The notes under the pieces are model-generated. The model had not been told where the DNA came from, searched no databases, and saw nothing but the letters and a program-made list of their open reading frames with translations. Positions 7,789-15,221 of a stretch of 16,048 bases of DNA are shown in pieces. Every line of letters begins with the position of its first letter. The stretch's first letter is position 1. The position numbers and the translations under genes were made by a program. Source of the stretch: an uncultured Ruminococcus sp. (lineage in GTDB: Bacteria; Bacillota; Clostridia; Oscillospirales; Ruminococcaceae); the NCBI GenBank assembly GCA_947175005.1, contig CAMWLD010000013.1, forward strand, positions 1-16,048, given 5' to 3'.

Positions 7789-8108
7789 GGGATTTTGCAG
7801 GACTTTTATGAACATCTTGCAAAATTTGTTGATAAAATAAATAAACGCGCCGCATACAAGGGCGGTTTTTATTCAATACGCATATTCAAGGCAAATCAAG
7901 CAATATAAATATTATCCCCCGCCGTCGCTTTTGAGTTGAAAAAGATAATTACGCAAACAAGCCTTGTTAAAATTTTGCAAGTGATATGTTATTAAAATGC
8001 ACAAAACACAGCCGTCAAAAAAATTGACCGCCATAAGCGCCGCACCCGATGAATAGGACAAATTTTCCGGCGAATATATTAAAACATGAATTTTTACGAG
8101 GTGATAAT
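7789..8108 (+). other. AT-rich intergenic stretch upstream of sigK, no gene seen
   Basis: No credible reading frame lies here. A weak GC-rich inverted repeat followed by TTTTT (CCGC/GCGG near 7851-7870) might act as a weak terminator. Several TTGNNA-like hexamers occur, but none pairs with a good -10 at 16-18 bp. A sporulation-type promoter for sigK is expected somewhere here, since SigE or SigK would drive it; the segment around 8070-8085 (GAATATATTA) is the only vague candidate. Confidence 0.4.
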
Positions 8109-8795
8109 ATGTTCGGCGGACTTATATCATGGCTTATGGAAAATATGCTTTATTTTGCCCTGCATATGGACAGCAGCACGGTTTTCCCGAAGCCCCTTTC
8201 GGCAAAAGAGGAGGAAGAGGCGTTCAAGCGTATGGCGGAGGGCGATTCGTCTGCCAGAGGGAAGCTTATCGAGCATAATCTGCGGCTGGTGGCGCACGTG
8301 GTAAAGAAATATTACACGACAGCTGCCGACAGCGAAGAGCTTATTTCCATAGGCACTGTGGGACTTATCAAGGCGGTGAATACCTTTAACAAGTCCAAGT
8401 CCACAAGGTTTGCCACTTATGCGGCAAAGTGTATTGACAACGAAGTCCTCATGTTTTTCCGAAGCGCCAAAAAGAGCGCCCGTGACGTGTATCTCGACGA
8501 CCCCGTGGACACCGACAAGGACGGCAACAGTATGAGCCTTATGGACATAATCTCCGAGGACGACAACATGGTGGATAAGATCGACACCATGATAAAGACC
8601 CGTCAGCTTTACGGCTTTGTGGAAAGCTGCCTGGACGATCGGGAAAAGCAGATAATCCGCCTGCGCTACGGGCTTTACGGCACAATGCCCATGACCCAGC
8701 GTGAGGTGGCGAATAAGCTGAATATATCCCGTTCCTACGTTTCCCGAATCGAAAAAAAGGCCCTCGAAAAGCTGCGGGACAGGTATGAAAAATAA
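8109..8795 (+). CDS. sigK: sporulation sigma factor SigK (pro-form)
   Basis: The protein has 228 aa. SigK directs late mother-cell gene expression during spore formation. The hydrophobic N-terminus (MFGGLISWLMENMLYFALHM) resembles the membrane-bound pro-sequence that is cleaved off in many SigK proteins, and FPKPLSAKEEEE follows as in SigK. Region 2 has LIEHNLRLVAHVVKKYY, SEELISIGTVGLIKAVNTF and FATYAAKCIDNEVLM. The linker DPVDTDKDGN is typical of SigK rather than SigE. Region 4 has LDDREKQIIRLRYGL, then the helix-turn-helix MTQREVANKLNISRSYVSRIEKKALEKL. The ATG at 8109 has AGGTGA four bases upstream; an ATG at 8049 extends the frame by 20 codons but has no ribosome site. The gene is intact, with no inserted prophage-like (skin) element. 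No terminator separates it from the next gene, whose own promoter begins 14 nt after the stop. Confidence 0.92.
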   Translation: MFGGLISWLMENMLYFALHMDSSTVFPKPLSAKEEEEAFKRMAEGDSSARGKLIEHNLRLVAHVVKKYYTTAADSEELISIGTVGLIKAVNTFNKSKSTRFATYAAKCIDNEVLMFFRSAKKSARDVYLDDPVDTDKDGNSMSLMDIISEDDNMVDKIDTMIKTRQLYGFVESCLDDREKQIIRLRYGLYGTMPMTQREVANKLNISRSYVSRIEKKALEKLRDRYEK

Positions 8796-8808
8796 GAGTT
8801 TCAAAGCA

Positions 8809-8837
8809 TTGACATCCCCCGGAAAATATGTTAAAAT
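8809..8837 (+). promoter_or_regulatory. sigma-A-like promoter of the ECF sigma gene
   Basis: TTGACA (8809-8814), a 17-bp spacer and TAAAAT (8832-8837). The predicted start, near 8844, falls on the ribosome site GGAGGGG itself, so the leader would be only about 15 nt. Confidence 0.75.
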
Positions 8838-8858
8838 TATCCTTGGAGGGGATCTGCC

Positions 8859-9407
8859 TTGCTTAGTATTTATCTTGCAGCTATTGACGCGCCCGAGGAA
8901 AAAAGCAAATTCAAAAAGCTTTATCAGCTGTATGAACAGGATATGTTCAAAACAGCCTATGAGATACTTAAAACCGATTTTGATTCCGAGGACGCAGTCC
9001 ATATGGCTTTTACGAATATTATAAAGCATATGGAAAAGATAACCGAAACAGACAGCCCGAGGACTCGGGGATACCTTCTCATTACCGTAAGGCACACCGC
9101 CCTGAAGGTTCTTGAAATGCGCAATAAAATAGTCCGTACCGGGAACACGCCTGCGGAGCGTTTAGATGATTTTGATCTGGAGGAATATGTAATCTCGGGT
9201 ATTGAAGCCGAGCGGCTGGCGGCGGTGCTCAAAACGCTGCCTCTGGAGCATTATGAAATATTGTTTCTTGAAATTTATATGGATATGAGTATTACCGAAA
9301 TATCCGAGGTGCTGGGAATTACGTATGAGGCAGCCAAGAAGCGGCTGCAAAGGGCAAAAAAGAAATTCGGGGAAATGGCAAAGGAGGAATTTGAAAATGC
9401 GGAATGA
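8859..9407 (+). CDS. ECF-like sigma-70 family RNA polymerase sigma factor
   Basis: The protein has 182 aa, typical for an ECF (group IV) sigma factor with only regions 2 and 4. Region 2 covers roughly residues 15-75 (FKKLYQLYEQDMFKTAYEIL, then SEDAVHMAFTNIIKH). Region 4 covers roughly 120-172 (LKTLPLEHYEILFLEIYM, then the helix-turn-helix MSITEISEVLGITYEAAKKR). The start is TTG at 8859, chosen because GGAGGGG ends 8 nt before it and no ATG sits nearby in frame. It overlaps the following membrane protein gene by 11 nt, the classic sigma/anti-sigma arrangement. Being cytoplasmic, it would be held at the membrane by that partner until a signal arrives. I cannot name the specific ECF group. Confidence 0.9.
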   Translation: MLSIYLAAIDAPEEKSKFKKLYQLYEQDMFKTAYEILKTDFDSEDAVHMAFTNIIKHMEKITETDSPRTRGYLLITVRHTALKVLEMRNKIVRTGNTPAERLDDFDLEEYVISGIEAERLAAVLKTLPLEHYEILFLEIYMDMSITEISEVLGITYEAAKKRLQRAKKKFGEMAKEEFENAE

Positions 9408-10140
9408 CCCGTCGGCAGACTTTAATGCGGCATTCAAAGCGGCATTTGATTCCACCGTTTCAAGCCGCATTATCGAAACGGTTCCCAAAGTTCCCGACCA
9501 CGAATTTTCCCGAAGATACAGGCGTAAAATGAGAAAGCTGGAGCGCCGCAGCCTGTACGCTCCCGCATACGGCGGCGGTATCCGTTTTGATAAAGTCCCC
9601 CCGGAAAAAGGCTCTTTTAAAAAGGTTTCTTTAAAGAAGCTGTTTACCTATGCGCTGATAGCTGCGATTCTGGCGGCGTTAACAGCGCTTTCCGTCGGCG
9701 CAGCCCGTGACCTTTACAAAAAATTCTTTATGACAAGCTTCGATACTCATACGGTGGTCAAATCGGCGGATTTTGAAAATGCGCCCGAAACTATTGAGGA
9801 TGTTTATGTGATAACAAAACTCCCGGAGGGTATCAAGTTGGTATTTGAAAATGAAATTTCAGAAACCACACCCGAAGCAGTACATTTTTATCAAAATGAT
9901 ACCTATCAATTTTCCTTTGCGCAATATGTAAAATGTTATCACGATATTAATGTAAATACCGAAAATAATCCCATGAGCAATATTGAAATAAATGGCTATG
10001 ACGGCTACATTATTGACTTAGGCAATGATGAATATTACATATCTTGGGACAATGGCGAGTATATATTTGATATTTCGGGAAATATTGGCAAAAATGCACT
10101 AATTGAATTGGCGGAATCTGTACAAAAAGTAGAAAATTGA
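9397..10140 (+). CDS. membrane anti-sigma factor candidate with DUF4367-like outer domain
   Basis: The protein has 247 aa. Residues 1-80 are polar and basic (RRYRRKMRKLERRS) and should be cytoplasmic, where a sigma-binding region would lie. Residues 82-102 form one membrane segment (LFTYALIAAILAALTALSVGA). Residues 120-245 are an outer domain of the DUF4367 type: VYVITKLPEGIKLVFEN, then several beta-rich segments ending GYDGYIIDLGNDEYYISWDNGEYIFDISG (read as two pieces) and a final helix LIELAESV. DUF4367 proteins are commonly paired with ECF sigma genes in Clostridia. The start ATG overlaps the sigma gene by 11 nt, with AAGGAGGA 8 nt upstream. No zinc-binding (ZAS) HxxxCxxC motif is seen. 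Anti-sigma function follows from position and topology; binding itself cannot be seen. Confidence 0.75.
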   Translation: MRNDPSADFNAAFKAAFDSTVSSRIIETVPKVPDHEFSRRYRRKMRKLERRSLYAPAYGGGIRFDKVPPEKGSFKKVSLKKLFTYALIAAILAALTALSVGAARDLYKKFFMTSFDTHTVVKSADFENAPETIEDVYVITKLPEGIKLVFENEISETTPEAVHFYQNDTYQFSFAQYVKCYHDINVNTENNPMSNIEINGYDGYIIDLGNDEYYISWDNGEYIFDISGNIGKNALIELAESVQKVEN

Positions 10141-10243
10141 ATTTTTTGGAAAAAATAATAAAAATCTGTCCCCAAAATACCCTCTAAAAGATTATATAAG
10201 TAGGTGTTTGCAGCACCAAATAATCTGAAAGGAGGGCAAGCCA

Positions 10244-10645
10244 ATGAAAAAGCGCATAGGTATATTGTTTGCTGTTGTTATGGCAGTAACAATGCTTTGC
10301 GGGATTTCGGTTTATGCTGTCGAGGCAAGGTATATTTACGCAACTTCTGCGACAAGTACACTTACCAAACAAAACAGTTCGGTAACCTGTACAAGCACAG
10401 CTCAAGGAAACAGCACTGTTACCAAAATTGCTGCTACACAGTATTTGGAGAAGAAAGACGGCGATAATTGGGAAGTCGTAAAGGGTTGTAAATGGAGCAG
10501 CTCCACTGAAAGCGCTTACCTTTACGCAAGCAACAGCAAAAGCAGCCTTGGCAGCGGCACATACCGCCTAAGAACCGTATTTACGGTTTACAGCGGTACA
10601 AGTTCGGAAACAATCGAAAAGACAAGCAGCGAAGTGACAATCTGA
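10244..10645 (+). CDS. small secreted protein, DUF6147-like pattern
   Basis: The protein has 133 aa. A signal peptide covers about residues 1-25 (MKKRIGILFAVVMAVTMLCG, cleavage near SVYA). The mature part alternates hydrophobic and polar residues in a beta-rich way: YATSATSTLTKQNSSVTCTS, then KIAATQYLEKKDGDNWEVVK, then GTYRLRTVFTVYSGTSSE. This looks like the small secreted beta-sandwich proteins common in Clostridia; the family name is from memory of the pattern and is tentative. No enzyme motif is visible. AAAGGAGGG lies just upstream of the ATG. The gene follows the anti-sigma candidate after 103 nt and precedes the M23 peptidase by 30 nt, so it may belong to the sigma factor's target operon. 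Its role is unknown. Confidence 0.7.
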   Translation: MKKRIGILFAVVMAVTMLCGISVYAVEARYIYATSATSTLTKQNSSVTCTSTAQGNSTVTKIAATQYLEKKDGDNWEVVKGCKWSSSTESAYLYASNSKSSLGSGTYRLRTVFTVYSGTSSETIEKTSSEVTI

Positions 10646-10675
10646 AAAAATTAAAATGAAAGGATGAGTTTATTT

Positions 10676-11647
10676 ATGAAGCTCAGAAAAATGGCAGCTG
10701 TAATTATTTCGATAATACTTTCAATAAGCATATCTACAACAGTAATTGCAGCCAATGAAGCTTACATCAATCAAAATGACTATCATGACGAACTTGATAA
10801 CCTTACAATTTGTGAGGAATATGCAGCAACACAATACGACATAACAGGATATGTAAACGAATTGTCGAATTCCGACACATACGGAATAGAAACTTATTCC
10901 ACAACCTCCAATAACTACAGTGTAAACTGGACAGTTAAAGCTGGTACCATTACCCAATGTTCACTGAAACAATTTATGAATGCTGGAGACACTATGACGT
11001 TCAATTTAACATATACTCCTGCAAGTGCAAGCGTAAAAATAGGAGTCCTTACACCAAAAAATACCTTCAGAAATTACACTGTATCAAACGGAAAATTGTC
11101 CCAAACAATGACAATGACAGACACAGGTATATATCAATTCAGAATACAAAACACATCAGCATCGGATGTAAAATTTTCCGGAACATTTAGTTTTGTCACT
11201 CCTTTTGAATATATGTTTAAAGGAGCAAATGTACCTAAATACCTTTCAAGCAAGTATGGCGAATACAGAAATGGTAGATACCATTATGCCATTGATATTA
11301 CAACAGGTGTTTCCGGGGAAATAAATGGGTATTCGGTATATAATACATTATCGGGGAATGTAAAGTATTACGGTGTTTTTACCAGTGATCCATCAACATG
11401 TGCGGCTATATATCATGACAATGGGTATACAAGCAGATTTTTACACATGTCACTACTATCCAATAAACCCTCAGGATACATTGAAACGGGTACATTAATC
11501 GGATACGTCAGTGACATAGGCAGCTCAGGTGCTTATCATTTGCACTATGATGTAAATAATGCAAACACATACAACGGACCATCTCTTACCGAAGACAATA
11601 CAGTTGATCCAACAATACTTTTCCCAAACGTTTCCTTTACGTCTTAA
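10676..11647 (+). CDS. secreted M23-type metallopeptidase
   Basis: The protein has 323 aa. Signal peptide about residues 1-26 (hydrophobic core AAVIISIILSISIS, cleavage near VIA-A). Residues 75-175 look like a beta-sandwich domain similar to prokaryotic pre-peptidase modules (VKIGVLTPKN, GIYQFRIQNT). Residues 195-310 are an M23 (lysostaphin/LytM) fold with its zinc ligands H203 and D207 (HYAID) and H290 of the HLH motif, plus catalytic-type histidines H257 (RFLHM) and H288. The HxGxD glycine is Ala here, which is tolerated in the family. It probably cuts peptidoglycan cross-bridges outside the cell. I chose ATG at 10676: the in-frame ATG at 10664 directly abuts AAAGG, leaving no spacing. Base and codon use are clearly more AT-rich than in gltB or uvrB, which hints at transfer. 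The lipoprotein gene follows after 18 nt. Confidence 0.85.
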   Translation: MKLRKMAAVIISIILSISISTTVIAANEAYINQNDYHDELDNLTICEEYAATQYDITGYVNELSNSDTYGIETYSTTSNNYSVNWTVKAGTITQCSLKQFMNAGDTMTFNLTYTPASASVKIGVLTPKNTFRNYTVSNGKLSQTMTMTDTGIYQFRIQNTSASDVKFSGTFSFVTPFEYMFKGANVPKYLSSKYGEYRNGRYHYAIDITTGVSGEINGYSVYNTLSGNVKYYGVFTSDPSTCAAIYHDNGYTSRFLHMSLLSNKPSGYIETGTLIGYVSDIGSSGAYHLHYDVNNANTYNGPSLTEDNTVDPTILFPNVSFTS

Positions 11648-11665
11648 TTTATGGAGGATAATAAT

Positions 11666-12385
11666 ATGAAAAAACAAATTTCACTCATTTCTCTGACCCT
11701 TGCTGTTTTGCTGACACTATCTGCGTGCAGCAGCAAAAATCCTTCCGCTTCACTGGTCACAGAAAGTTCGGAATCTGACGTTGACACTATCTACTCCGCT
11801 CCCTCGCCTGCAACATCTATTTCATATGATGCCCCGATGCCTTCTCCTTTTTCCGATGGCGGAGGAGATGAAAATCGTGATTTCTACGCCTATGTCAGCA
11901 TAAAACTTGACTATATCGATATGGACTTTTTAAATCTTGTAGGATTTGATACTGCTATGGAATGGATATACAGTACAAGCGGTGCAACCAGTGAACTTAC
12001 GTCCGTTGACGAGGCTGCAAATCTGTATTCTTTTATCAAGCATTTTGATATTCCGGATGAAACGGTGCGGGAAACCCTTATAAAACTGCGCAATGAAACG
12101 GAATCTGATTTTTCCGATGAGGAAATAGACCTTCTTCTTTCGGGCAGCAATGAAGATATCGCCGAATATTTTGCGGCAGATACCGCAATAGTCAAGGGCA
12201 GCGATATTTATTCCCTAAAATGGGTATATTACCATACACCCGATGAATATGCAGCCTGCGGAATTTCTATGAAGGAAATATCCTCTGCACGACAAAATTT
12301 TGAGCAAATTGCTCTTACGCCCGATGCCAAAAAAGCGGTAACGCAAAAACTTGAAGCATATACAGAATCGTATATGGATCAGTAA
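11666..12385 (+). CDS. lipoprotein of unknown function
   Basis: The protein has 239 aa. A lipoprotein signal ends in LSAC with Cys21 as the lipidated residue. A Ser/Pro/Ala-rich linker to about residue 65 includes a short GGG and probably spans the cell-surface zone. The rest is mostly helical and acidic (TVRETLIKLRNETESDFSDEEIDLL read in pieces), followed by YFAADTAIVKGSDIYSLKWVYYHTPDEYAACG and a final helix. I recognise no enzymatic motif or named family. The ATG at 11666 is preceded by GGAGG five to eight bases upstream; an ATG at 11651 overlaps the ribosome site and is rejected. It is the last gene of the cluster and is followed by a hairpin. Membrane anchoring next to a secreted peptidase suggests a partner or immunity-type role, but that is speculation. 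Confidence 0.7.
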   Translation: MKKQISLISLTLAVLLTLSACSSKNPSASLVTESSESDVDTIYSAPSPATSISYDAPMPSPFSDGGGDENRDFYAYVSIKLDYIDMDFLNLVGFDTAMEWIYSTSGATSELTSVDEAANLYSFIKHFDIPDETVRETLIKLRNETESDFSDEEIDLLLSGSNEDIAEYFAADTAIVKGSDIYSLKWVYYHTPDEYAACGISMKEISSARQNFEQIALTPDAKKAVTQKLEAYTESYMDQ

Positions 12386-12445
12386 ATTTTATTTGCACCA
12401 ACTGCGCCATTCCGTTAAACAGCTGATGGCAGTTTTCCAAGACCA

Positions 12446-12482
12446 AATACCCCCGAAAGCAAGTCCGCCCTTCGGGGGTATT
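12446..12482. terminator. hairpin between converging genes
   Basis: AATACCCCCGAA (12446-12457) and TTCGGGGGTATT (12471-12482) are perfect 12-nt complementary arms around a 13-nt loop. The hairpin lies between the lipoprotein stop and the uvrB stop. Neither side has a long T run, so termination may be partial, but position and symmetry suit a shared bidirectional terminator. Confidence 0.65.
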
Positions 12483-12483
12483 A

Positions 12484-14445
12484 TCAGCTCTCCTGCAATT
12501 CCTTTATCTTATCCCTCAAATACGCCGCATGCTCAAATTCAAGCAGCTTTGCGGCGTTTTTCATTTCCGCCGTCAGCTTGCTTATAAGCTCCTCCTTTTC
12601 CTTGCGGCTTAGCTTCTTTGCGGAGGTCTTTTTGTCTGTTTCCTCCTTTGTGGATATTTCTATGACCTCCCGCACGTCTTTGATTATGGTTTTGGGGATT
12701 ATACCATGTTCCTTGTTGTACGAAAGCTGCATTTCACGGCGGCGGTTGGTCTCGTTTATGGCTCTCTCCATTGAACCCGTCACAAAATCGGCGTACATTA
12801 TTACCTGCCCCGAAGCGTTTCGGGCAGCTCGTCCCACCGTCTGGATAAGAGAGGATTCCGACCGCAGGAAGCCCTCCTTGTCCGCGTCCAGTATCGCCAC
12901 CAGCGATACCTCGGGAATATCAAGACCCTCACGCAGAAGATTTATCCCCACCAGCACATCGAATTTTCCCAAACGCAGGTCACGGATTATCTCCATTCTC
13001 TCAATAGTGTCAATATCGTGGTGCAGATATTTTACCCGCACCCCCATATTGTCAAGATACGCCGTCAAGTCCTCCGCCATTTTCTTTGTAAGCGTGGTGA
13101 CAAGCACCCTCTCCCCCTTTACCGTCCGCAGATTTATTTCACTGAGTAAATCCTCTATCTGACCCTCCACGGGCTTTACGGTAATTTCCGGGTCAACAAG
13201 CCCCGTGGGACGTATCACCTGTTCAACTATCTGCTTGGATTTTTCCCTCTCCAAAGGCCCGGGAGTAGCCGAAACATATATGGCCTGTCCCCTCTTTTCG
13301 TCAAATTCCTCAAAGGTCAGGGGACGGTTGTCAAAAGCAGAGGGCAGACGGAAGCCGTAATCTATTAGCACACTCTTTCTCCCCCTGTCGCCGCCGCTCA
13401 TAGCCCTTACCTGGGGCAGTGACACATGGCTCTCGTCCACAAACAAAATAAAATCCTTCGGGAAATGGTCAAGCAGCGTGTAGGGCACGCTCCCCGGCTC
13501 TCTTCCCGCCAGTATCCTCGAATAATTCTCTATCCCCTTGCAAAAGCCTATTTCCTCCAGCATTTCAATATCGTAAAGAGTGCGCTGCTTGAGCCTCTGC
13601 GCCTCCACCAGCTTTCCCTGCTCTTCAAACCATTTTACACGCTCGTCAAGCTCCCTCTGTATCTCCTCCACCGACTGCCGCATATGCTCCCTCGACACCA
13701 CATAGTGGGAAGCGGGATAAATAGCCGCATGGGACAGCGTCGCCGTAACATTCCCCGTCAGCGCCTGAATTTCGCATATTCTGTCGATCTCGTCTCCGAA
13801 AAATTCCACCCGCAAAGCGGTTTCCGCCGACCCCGCGGGGAATATCTCCACCACATCCCCACGGACACGGAACTTATTTCGCACAAAGTTCACATCATTC
13901 CGCTCATACTGATTTGCCACCAGCGCCGCTAAAAGCGCCTCCCTTGAAATTTCCATGCCCTTTCGCAAAGATATAACATTGCTGCGGTATTCCTCGGGCG
14001 CACCCAGCGAATAAATGCAGGAAACCGAGGCAACTATTATAACGTCCCGCCGCTCCGCCAGAGCCAGCGTCGCACTGTGCCGCAGCTTGTCTATCTCATC
14101 ATTGATAGCGCTGTCCTTTTCGATGTATGCGTCCGTCGAGGGGATATAAGCCTCGGGCTGATAATAATCGTAGTAGGAAACAAAATATTCCACCGCATTG
14201 TTGGGGAAAAATTCCTTGAATTCCGAGCAAAGCTGCGCCGCCAGTATCTTATTGTGCGCCAGCACCAGCGTGGGACGGTTCACCTTTGCAATGATATTTG
14301 CCATAGTAAAGGTCTTTCCCGACCCTGTAACTCCCAGCAAAGTCTGATCTCTGTAACCCTTTTTCAGTCCCTTCACAAGACTGTCAACCGCCTTAGGCTG
14401 ATCTCCCGACATTTCGTAAGGAGAGACAAGCTCAAATTTATCCAT
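12484..14445 (-). CDS. uvrB: UvrABC excinuclease subunit B
   Basis: The protein has 653 aa, normal for UvrB. It verifies DNA damage delivered by UvrA and recruits UvrC for nucleotide excision repair. The Walker A motif is GVTGSGKT (38-45). The beta-hairpin used to probe damaged DNA follows ([20 protein letters not shown], 91-110). The Walker B motif is DESH (337-340). The second RecA-like lobe contains [27 protein letters not shown] (in two parts) and the arginine-finger segment QTVGRAARN. The C-terminal UVR domain (about 620-650, ending [14 protein letters not shown]) binds UvrC. The ATG at 14445 has GAGAGG about 11 nt upstream. No uvrA is next to it in this window. I could not find a LexA-type GAAC-N4-GTTC box or a convincing promoter upstream. 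Confidence 0.97.
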   Translation of the reverse strand: MDKFELVSPYEMSGDQPKAVDSLVKGLKKGYRDQTLLGVTGSGKTFTMANIIAKVNRPTLVLAHNKILAAQLCSEFKEFFPNNAVEYFVSYYDYYQPEAYIPSTDAYIEKDSAINDEIDKLRHSATLALAERRDVIIVASVSCIYSLGAPEEYRSNVISLRKGMEISREALLAALVANQYERNDVNFVRNKFRVRGDVVEIFPAGSAETALRVEFFGDEIDRICEIQALTGNVTATLSHAAIYPASHYVVSREHMRQSVEEIQRELDERVKWFEEQGKLVEAQRLKQRTLYDIEMLEEIGFCKGIENYSRILAGREPGSVPYTLLDHFPKDFILFVDESHVSLPQVRAMSGGDRGRKSVLIDYGFRLPSAFDNRPLTFEEFDEKRGQAIYVSATPGPLEREKSKQIVEQVIRPTGLVDPEITVKPVEGQIEDLLSEINLRTVKGERVLVTTLTKKMAEDLTAYLDNMGVRVKYLHHDIDTIERMEIIRDLRLGKFDVLVGINLLREGLDIPEVSLVAILDADKEGFLRSESSLIQTVGRAARNASGQVIMYADFVTGSMERAINETNRRREMQLSYNKEHGIIPKTIIKDVREVIEISTKEETDKKTSAKKLSRKEKEELISKLTAEMKNAAKLLEFEHAAYLRDKIKELQES

Positions 14446-14705
14446 TTTCCCGATTACCTCTCTTTATAATTTCATTTTTTGCATACGGCGCTAAAATATA
14501 CCAACTTAGTCAATTTTAGTTGACATTAACACTTTATACATTTTTAACTTCTATAAATATGCACGGTTTACACCTTTTAAATCGTTAAAACATAGTATAC
14601 ATTTAAAAAATCTGCCATGTCCCCACCGAGTCAAAAACTTAGGGCATTTGCGGATTTTACACCCGCCCGTATTGTAAATATTTTATTAATTTCTCATAAA
14701 ACCTA
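14446..14705 (-). other. AT-rich gap upstream of uvrB with a short inverted repeat
   Basis: This gap between the divergent genes uvrB (-) and the 88-aa gene (+) holds no reading frame. GTCAA-TTTTAG-TTGAC (14509-14524) is a perfect 5-nt inverted repeat and may be an operator for uvrB. GGGC/GCCC and GCGG/CCGC segments at about 14642-14670 can fold. No -35/-10 pair for uvrB is good enough to call. Confidence 0.35.
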
Positions 14706-14733
14706 TTGCAAATACCATATCTTGTGGTATAAT
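14706..14733 (+). promoter_or_regulatory. sigma-A promoter of the NrdD-tail-like gene
   Basis: TTGCAA (14706-14711), a 16-bp spacer and TATAAT (14728-14733). Transcription would start near 14740. The spacer is almost filled by an inverted repeat that matches an NrdR box, so the site should be repressible. Confidence 0.8.
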
Positions 14734-14758
14734 AATATACAGAACCACTAAATATGGT
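14714..14758 (+). promoter_or_regulatory. pair of NrdR-like boxes
   Basis: Box 1, ACCATATCTTGTGGT (14714-14728), lies in the promoter spacer. Box 2, ACCACTAAATATGGT (14744-14758), lies just after the start site. Box 2 equals the reverse complement of box 1 except at two positions. Their centres are 30 bp apart, about three helical turns. NrdR, the repressor of ribonucleotide reductase genes, is known to bind paired boxes with a core like ACAC-W-ATAT and TTGTGT spaced by whole turns. The ATAT-C-TTGTG part of box 1 fits that core. NrdR itself is not encoded in this window. Confidence 0.65.
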
Positions 14759-14782
14759 CATAGAGCCATAGAGCTTTAGAGC
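14759..14782 (+). repeat. three tandem 8-bp repeats in the leader
   Basis: CATAGAGC, CATAGAGC and TTTAGAGC follow one another directly after NrdR-like box 2 and before the ribosome site. Flanking ACAGAA (14739-14744) and TTCTGT (14786-14791) are complementary and could close a stem around them. Role unknown. Confidence 0.5.
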
Positions 14783-14816
14783 TGATTCTGTAAAACCACA
14801 AAGGAGAAAGAGAAAA

Positions 14817-15083
14817 ATGAATGTAAATGTAACCGGCGGACAGATCTCAAACGAGGAGCTTAATGCGTACATAAGACACGGCGAGATGAAATATCCCAAC
14901 AAGCGGATTGTCGCCATGGATGTAAATATTGACGGTGATTTTGTAGATTTGCAGTATTATTTTGACAGCCTGCCCTTCGACCGTATCAGAAGAATAACAG
15001 GGTATCTGGTAGGCACTCTCGACCGCTTCAACGATGCAAAGCGCTGCGAGGAGCATGACAGAGTAAAGCACTCCCTCTCATAA
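14817..15083 (+). CDS. small protein resembling the C-terminal part of anaerobic ribonucleotide reductase (NrdD-like)
   Basis: The protein has 88 aa. Its second half, PFDRIRRITGYLVGTLDRFN (about 53-72), then a Cys-containing helix ending DRVKHSL, resembles the end of NrdD, which has a pattern like R-x-x-GYL-...-N-x-x-K-...-RVKH. Before it, MDVNIDGDFVDLQYYFDSL (about 34-52) looks like two beta strands. It lacks the catalytic glycyl-radical motif and the CxxC zinc sites, so it cannot be a reductase by itself. It may be a companion or regulator of an NrdD encoded elsewhere. AAAGGAG stands 10 nt before the ATG. A promoter with NrdR-like boxes lies upstream and a strong terminator downstream, so it is transcribed alone. 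Family assignment is from the sequence pattern; function is inferred. Confidence 0.7.
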   Translation: MNVNVTGGQISNEELNAYIRHGEMKYPNKRIVAMDVNIDGDFVDLQYYFDSLPFDRIRRITGYLVGTLDRFNDAKRCEEHDRVKHSLS

Positions 15084-15104
15084 ACCCCTTGCAATAAATA
15101 ATAA

Positions 15105-15215
15105 AATTCGGATCCTTTTCCCCCTCGGGAAAAGGATTTTTTTTATAATCCGAAGCCGCCCCCGGCACCCCCGCAAGATACAGCTGTCATGCTGCCGGGG
15201 GCAGTGAAATAACGC
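15105..15215 (-). ncRNA. probable orphan small RNA of about 110 nt
   Basis: A perfect-consensus promoter at 15222-15250 points leftwards and would start an RNA near 15215. The first structural element is a perfect 10-bp stem, GCCCCCGGCA with TGCCGGGGGC (15193-15202 and 15158-15167 on the plus strand), closing a 25-nt loop. The terminator hairpin at 15112-15137 then follows. No gene lies downstream on this strand before uvrB about 650 nt away, so it is unlikely to be a leader. A 15-codon frame exists (ATG at 15190 to TAA at 15143) but has no ribosome site. SRP RNA, 6S, tmRNA and RNase P signatures are absent. The RNA and its ends are inferred. Confidence 0.5.
15107..15154. terminator. strong terminator of the NrdD-like gene, shared with a minus-strand transcript
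   Basis: ATCCTTTTCCC (15112-15122) pairs perfectly with GGGAAAAGGAT (15127-15137), and eight T follow on the plus strand (15137-15144). On the minus strand the stem is followed by CCGAATTTTATTATTT, weaker but usable. TTCGGAT (15107-15113) and ATCCGAA (15148-15154) form an alternative outer stem that would compete with the terminator base. Confidence 0.85.
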
Positions 15216-15221
15216 AAGTAT

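Noticed and set aside
8127..9095. 322-codon minus-strand frame opposite sigK
   Set aside because: It is a shadow of the sigK and ECF sigma coding frames, with no recognisable protein pattern and no ribosome site.
14446..14816. SOS (LexA) operator for uvrB
   Set aside because: No GAAC-N4-GTTC type site is present; the only symmetric site, GTCAA-N6-TTGAC, does not fit the Gram-positive LexA consensus.
14817..15083. Active anaerobic ribonucleotide reductase
   Set aside because: At 88 aa it has no glycyl-radical motif, no zinc cysteines and no nucleotide-binding barrel; only the tail pattern resembles NrdD.
15143..15190. 15-codon minus-strand frame inside the small RNA (MTAVSCGGAGGGFGL)
   Set aside because: It has no ribosome site, and its codons lie in the paired arms of the GC-rich stem; the glycine run is what such a stem would encode by chance.
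15105..15215. Small SRP RNA or 6S RNA
   Set aside because: The conserved SRP apical loop sequence (GGAAGGAAGC type) is missing, and the RNA is too short and lacks the central bubble expected of 6S.
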